Below are positions 16,459 through 18,990 of a stretch of 18,990 bases of DNA, in pieces. The notes below the pieces were generated by a model that saw only the letters and a list, made by a program, of their open reading frames with translations, was not told where the DNA came from and searched no databases. Each line of letters opens with the position of its first letter. The first letter of the stretch is position 1. Origin of the DNA: Patulibacter sp040675535 (lineage in GTDB: Bacteria; Actinomycetota; Thermoleophilia; Solirubrobacterales; Solirubrobacteraceae). The DNA is taken from contig NZ_JBFAPC010000111.1 in assembly GCF_040675535.1 (NCBI RefSeq), positions 1 through 18,990 on the forward strand, given 5' to 3'. The translations under genes and the position numbers were made by a program.

Positions 16459-17184
16459 TCACGCCGGCAGCAGCAGGCGCAGATCCGTGCCGTTCTCGCG
16501 CAGCCACGCGGACGGCTCGCGCCAGTCCGGCACGTGCTCCTGCAGCAGCGCCCAGAACGTCGGCCGGTGGTGCGCGTGGACGAGGTGGCAGGCCTCGTGC
16601 CAGACCACGTAGTCCAGGCACGCCTCCGGGGCCATCAGCAGGCGCCACGAGAGGCTGATGGTGCCCGTCGACGAGCAGCTGCCCCAGCGCGAGCGCGTGT
16701 CGGTGATGCGCAGGCGCTCGTAGCGCGCGCCGAGGGCGGCGGCCGCGGCGTCCAGCCGGGCGGCGCCCTCGTCCCGGGCGCGGGCCCGGTACCAGGCCAC
16801 CAGCGCCGGGCCGCGGAGCTGCTCGTCCCCGGGGACCAGCAGGCGGTCGCCGGTGCGGTGGACACGGCTCCGCCCGTCCTGCGGCTCCAGGGTCAGCGGC
16901 AGGCCCAGGAAGGGCAGGCCGTCGGCCGCCTCGGCCGCCGCGCGGCGGCGGCGGCCCTCCAGCGCGATCAGGCGAGGGGCGATCCAGCCGTCGAGCTCGC
17001 GGATCGCCGCCTCTGCGTCCCGGATCGTCCCGCGGGCGGGGATCGTGACGACGAGCCCCCGGTCCGGGTCCACGCGCACGGTGATCCGCCGCGCCCGGCG
17101 GGAACGGCGCAGCTCGTACTCCGGCGCGGCGGGCGCAGCCGGACGTACCGGCGCCGGCGGCGCGGCGGGCGGCGGGGGCCCCAT
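16459..17184 (-). CDS. YgjP/DUF45-type zinc metallopeptidase (M48-related)
   Basis: A 241-residue reading from ATG 17182-17184. The C-terminal half is diagnostic: 'RITDTRSRWGSCSSTGTISL' (159-178), 'PEACLDYVVWHEACHLVHAHH' in two overlapping parts, with the HExxH zinc motif His196-Glu197-His200 and a third ligand His206 ahead of 'PTFW'. The N-terminal half has 'YELRRSRRARRITVRVDPDRG' (24-44), the usual DUF45 opening strands. The family is putative cytoplasmic metallopeptidase; physiological substrates are unknown. Ahead of the domain lies a Pro/Ala-rich stretch. The frame stays open further upstream through more Pro/Ala sequence, so GTG 17247 (262 residues) is an alternative start. Neither candidate has a clear ribosome-binding site. 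It lies 125 bases (or 62 with the GTG) downstream of the antitoxin-family gene and may be co-transcribed with it. Confidence 0.85.
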   Translation of the reverse strand: MGPPPPAAPPAPVRPAAPAAPEYELRRSRRARRITVRVDPDRGLVVTIPARGTIRDAEAAIRELDGWIAPRLIALEGRRRRAAAEAADGLPFLGLPLTLEPQDGRSRVHRTGDRLLVPGDEQLRGPALVAWYRARARDEGAARLDAAAAALGARYERLRITDTRSRWGSCSSTGTISLSWRLLMAPEACLDYVVWHEACHLVHAHHRPTFWALLQEHVPDWREPSAWLRENGTDLRLLLPA

Positions 17185-17309
17185 GGACGGCGCGGCGGGC
17201 GCGGGCGGCACGGCAGGGGCGGCCGGCGCCGGCGGCGCACCGGGCACGGCGAGCTCGAAGCCCGGGAGCGGCAGCGGCTCGGCGCCCCCGGGCGGCGGGG
17301 TGCGGCGGC

Positions 17310-17609
17310 TCAGTTCGCGGCCTTCGGGGCGTCCGGGTCCGGGACGGGGGCGTCGCCCGGGGCCGCGGCGGCGGGCGTCGTGGGCTTCGAGCCGGTGCTC
17401 GTCTCCGTCGCCGGCTTGTCGGAGACCTTGTCGACGGCGCCCTTGAGCTTCTCGGCCTTCGCCGTGAGCTTGTCGCCGTACTTCCCCTTGGTCGCCTTGT
17501 CGGCGGCCTTCACGCTCTTGTCGATCGCCTGATCGATCTTGTCGTTGTGCTGGCCGGCCAGGTTCTTCGCCTTGCCGGCGAGCTTGCTCAGGTTGCGGAA
17601 GTTGACCAT
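17310..17609 (-). CDS. Antitoxin-family protein (MT0933/Rv0909 type)
   Basis: A 99-residue protein starting at ATG 17607-17609, with GGAG nine or ten bases upstream. Residues 1-63 are Lys-rich and predicted helical: 'MVNFRNLSKLAGKAKNLAG', 'DKIDQAIDKSVKAADKATKG', 'YGDKLTAKAEKLKGAVDKV'. This matches the MT0933-type antitoxin family, whose M. tuberculosis member Rv0909 pairs with toxin Rv0910. Residues 64-99 are a Thr/Pro/Ala/Asp-rich disordered tail. No Rv0910-like (polyketide cyclase/SRPBCC) toxin is adjacent: the next gene downstream is a metallopeptidase. The family also occurs alone in many actinobacteria, so an antitoxin function here is not established. Candidate -10 TACCGT lies at 17679-17684 on the minus strand. 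Confidence 0.78.
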   Translation of the reverse strand: MVNFRNLSKLAGKAKNLAGQHNDKIDQAIDKSVKAADKATKGKYGDKLTAKAEKLKGAVDKVSDKPATETSTGSKPTTPAAAAPGDAPVPDPDAPKAAN

Positions 17610-17790
17610 GTGGGGGGCTCCGGGGTCGGGGGTGGAGCCGGCACGGCGCGAGCCGCGTCCGGGCTCCGGACCGCACGAACGGTAGCGCGCCATCCTCACG
17701 GCTCCCTGAGGGATCCGGTGAAGCGGGCGTGCGGTTCGGCACGCAGGCGGCCGCCTGGATTCTCGAGCATCTTCCCCGACGAGCGCCCCC

Positions 17791-17831
17791 CGCGGTCGTC
17801 AGTGGACACCTCGCGGCGGGAGATCGACCGC
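17791..17831. repeat. Decayed third copy of the 45-bp repeat
   Basis: It shares CGCGGTCG at the left, GTGGACACC in the middle and GATCGACCG at the right with the intact copies at similar spacing; the interior is changed. Its inverted arms have shifted: GCGGTCG (17792-17798) pairs with CGACCGC (17825-17831), so stem pairing is kept despite sequence change. Confidence 0.55.
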
Positions 17832-17863
17832 TCCTCGGGCTGGCCCCGGAACCCGGACGACGG

Positions 17864-17982
17864 GCGCGGTCGATCGTGGACACCCCCTTGGCCGAAGATC
17901 GACCGACCCCCATGCCAACCGGGCGCCGAGACCGAAGGCGCGGTCGATCGTGGACACCCCCTTGGCCGAAGATCGACCGACC
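17864..17982. repeat. Two identical 45-bp repeats, each with 9-bp inverted arms
   Basis: Copies 17864-17908 and 17938-17982 are identical in all 45 positions and separated by 29 unrelated bases. Within each, CGGTCGATC and GATCGACCG form a perfect 9-bp inverted pair around a 21-base interior containing GTGGACACCCCC and TTGGCC. The structure resembles an intergenic palindromic (REP/BIME-like) element or a pair of regulator sites. Confidence 0.85.
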
Positions 17983-18051
17983 GCCTGCCTCGCGAGGGCG
18001 CGGTTGCAGGGTCGGGTCCGGCACGAGCACCACGGCGCGACCTGTCGGTGG

Positions 18052-18942
18052 TCAACGTGGGGCACTCCCTCGGCGGCGGGTGCATCGGGGCTGCCACCGG
18101 TCCGGCGGGCCTGGCCAGCCCCTCCCTGCGGCGATGGCGTGCAGTGCCGAGCGCAGGTCGTCCGGCTCGTGATCGAGGCGGTCCTTCGTCACGCGGACCG
18201 TGACCCAGCCGAGCGAGAGGACGGCGGCGTCGCGCCGAGCGTCCGCCGTCCTTCCCTGGCTCGATCCGTGGGCACCCGCGCCGTCGGCCTCGACCGCGAT
18301 CCCCAGGTCGGGCCGGGCGAAGTCCAAGCGGTAGTCGCGGCCCCGGGCGACCAGGGGATGTTGGGACTCCCAGGGGCCGAGTGCGGTCTCGTGCTCCAGG
18401 AAGACCGCGAGGTCTCCCGCGAGCGGGCTGTCCCCCGCCAACCGCACCGCGAGGTCGCCGTCGCACGCCGTCAAGGCGCGTACTCCCGGGTGCCACGGGA
18501 CCCGGGCACACGCCGCGGCGAGGTCCGCCGCCGAGAGCAGGCCGAGGACCTGGGCCTCGCGGACCGCCCGGCGCAGCCTGCCCGGGGGTGCCCCGGGCGC
18601 GACGTCGATCAGGCCGCGCGCCACGGACGTCGAGGGCACCCCGCCGACCACGACGACATCGGCGGGGTCCAGGGCCTGGCAGCGGTGTCCGCGAATGCCC
18701 ACCGCGCGAGGGCGGGCGTCGCGACCGACGACCGTGACGTCGACGCGGTCGGCCCGACCCGCGACGACCCGCTGGAGCCGCAGCGACGACCAGTGGCTGA
18801 CGACGACCAACTGGTCGAATCGCGTGGCCCGGCGGGCGGCGCCCGCGATCCCGTGCGCCGGTGGAGCGCCCGCGAGGTGCCGGTCGGCCCCCGCGCTGAG
18901 CCTGAATCCACCGGTGTGCCGGTAATCGGCGGCCCCGATCAT
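18052..18942 (-). CDS. DUF559 / AbiEi-like protein with endonuclease-type C-terminal domain
   Basis: A 296-residue protein from ATG 18940-18942; the frame is open to the window edge, but a 13-bp hairpin sits just upstream, favouring this start. Residues about 35-150 resemble the central part of actinobacterial AbiEi/DUF559 proteins: 'QLVVVSHWSSLRL', 'RVDVTVVGRDARPRAVGIRG', 'LDPADVVVVGGVPSTSVARGLIDVA' in two parts. Residues 202-272 are the DUF559 (Vsr/PD-(D/E)XK-like) domain: 'YRLDFARPDLGIAVEADG' with Asp207, Glu218 and Asp220, then 'DARRDAAVLSLGWVTVRVT'. The N-terminal winged-helix segment usual in this group is not evident, so the gene may be shortened. The C-terminal 25 residues are Arg/Pro-rich and run into the repeat region. 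Family members are annotated as abortive-infection antitoxin-like or nuclease-like; function here is unproven. Confidence 0.7.
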   Translation of the reverse strand: MIGAADYRHTGGFRLSAGADRHLAGAPPAHGIAGAARRATRFDQLVVVSHWSSLRLQRVVAGRADRVDVTVVGRDARPRAVGIRGHRCQALDPADVVVVGGVPSTSVARGLIDVAPGAPPGRLRRAVREAQVLGLLSAADLAAACARVPWHPGVRALTACDGDLAVRLAGDSPLAGDLAVFLEHETALGPWESQHPLVARGRDYRLDFARPDLGIAVEADGAGAHGSSQGRTADARRDAAVLSLGWVTVRVTKDRLDHEPDDLRSALHAIAAGRGWPGPPDRWQPRCTRRRGSAPR

Positions 18943-18961
18943 GAGATCGCGGCGTTTGAGT

Positions 18962-18990
18962 GATCGAGGGCCGCGAAGCGGCCCTCGATC
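18962..18990. terminator. Perfect 13-bp hairpin at window edge
   Basis: GATCGAGGGCCGC (18962-18974), loop GAA, then GCGGCCCTCGATC (18978-18990). It most likely ends a minus-strand gene lying beyond the window, isolating the DUF559 gene from it. No T-run on the minus side (ATCACTCAAAC follows). Confidence 0.55.

Larger units (their letters stand above)
17610..18051. other. Intergenic region carrying repeated inverted-repeat elements
   Basis: A 442-base gap between the DUF559 gene and the antitoxin-family gene, both on the minus strand. It contains the 45-bp repeats (17864-17982), a decayed third copy (17791-17831) and a possible -10 element TACCGT (17679-17684). Open frames through it on both strands are Arg/Gly/Pro-rich and have no recognisable domain. 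I see no protein gene here. Confidence 0.6.

Noticed and set aside
17864..17982. Possible CRISPR array
   Set aside because: Only two perfect repeats plus one decayed copy, repeats longer than spacers, and no cas genes in the window.
18045..18099. Possible fourth copy of the 45-bp element (GTCAACGTGGGGCACTCCC)
   Set aside because: Similarity is short and most of it lies inside the C-terminal coding part of the DUF559 gene, so it may be chance.

Overview
High-GC actinobacterial chromosome with dense coding and very long spurious antisense frames. The large set of Mce proteins, TANNNT-type leaderless starts, an MT0933-family antitoxin and a DUF559 protein all fit Actinobacteria. The secreted collagen-like protein with its 'IALVALFFALGGGG' leader suggests the Solirubrobacterales/Thermoleophilia branch, but this is an impression from family style and not a phylogeny.

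Layout. Positions 90-8565 (minus strand) hold six consecutive mce (MlaD-domain) genes. Every junction is a 4-base ATGA/GTGA overlap, so this is one tightly coupled operon. It has a candidate promoter near 8625-8654 and a palindromic terminator at 24-65. The second gene encodes a lipoprotein. No YrbE/MlaE permease or MlaF/Mkl ATPase gene is present. Divergent from the operon is dcd (8777-9382, plus). Then come, on the minus strand, a fatty-acyl-CoA ligase-like enzyme (9539-11182) and a class I SAM methyltransferase (11330-12223). On the plus strand follow citrate synthase (12452-13783) and a GNAT acetyltransferase (14055-14663). On the minus strand follow a membrane-anchored or secreted collagen-like protein (14817-16124), a YgjP/DUF45-type zinc metallopeptidase (16459-17184), a short MT0933/Rv0909-type antitoxin-family protein (17310-17609) and a DUF559/AbiEi-type protein (18052-18942).

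How they work together. The six Mce proteins are expected to form a cell-envelope lipid-transfer assembly, which would need a permease and ATPase encoded elsewhere. The nearby acyl-CoA ligase could activate imported fatty acids, and citrate synthase is the entry to the TCA cycle, but their proximity does not prove linkage. Dcd serves dUMP/dTTP supply. The right-hand 4.5 kb (about 14.7-19 kb) is accessory in style: several repeat families, a collagen-like surface protein, an antitoxin-family gene without its usual toxin partner, and a DUF559 protein.

The least ordinary signals are these: (1) a shared 'TACGCT-CCGSCCC-start' element at three separate genes, implying leaderless mRNAs; (2) two identical 45-bp inverted-repeat-bearing elements plus one decayed copy at 17791-17982; (3) a YrbE-less, six-member mce operon whose products each carry a C-terminal cysteine pair.
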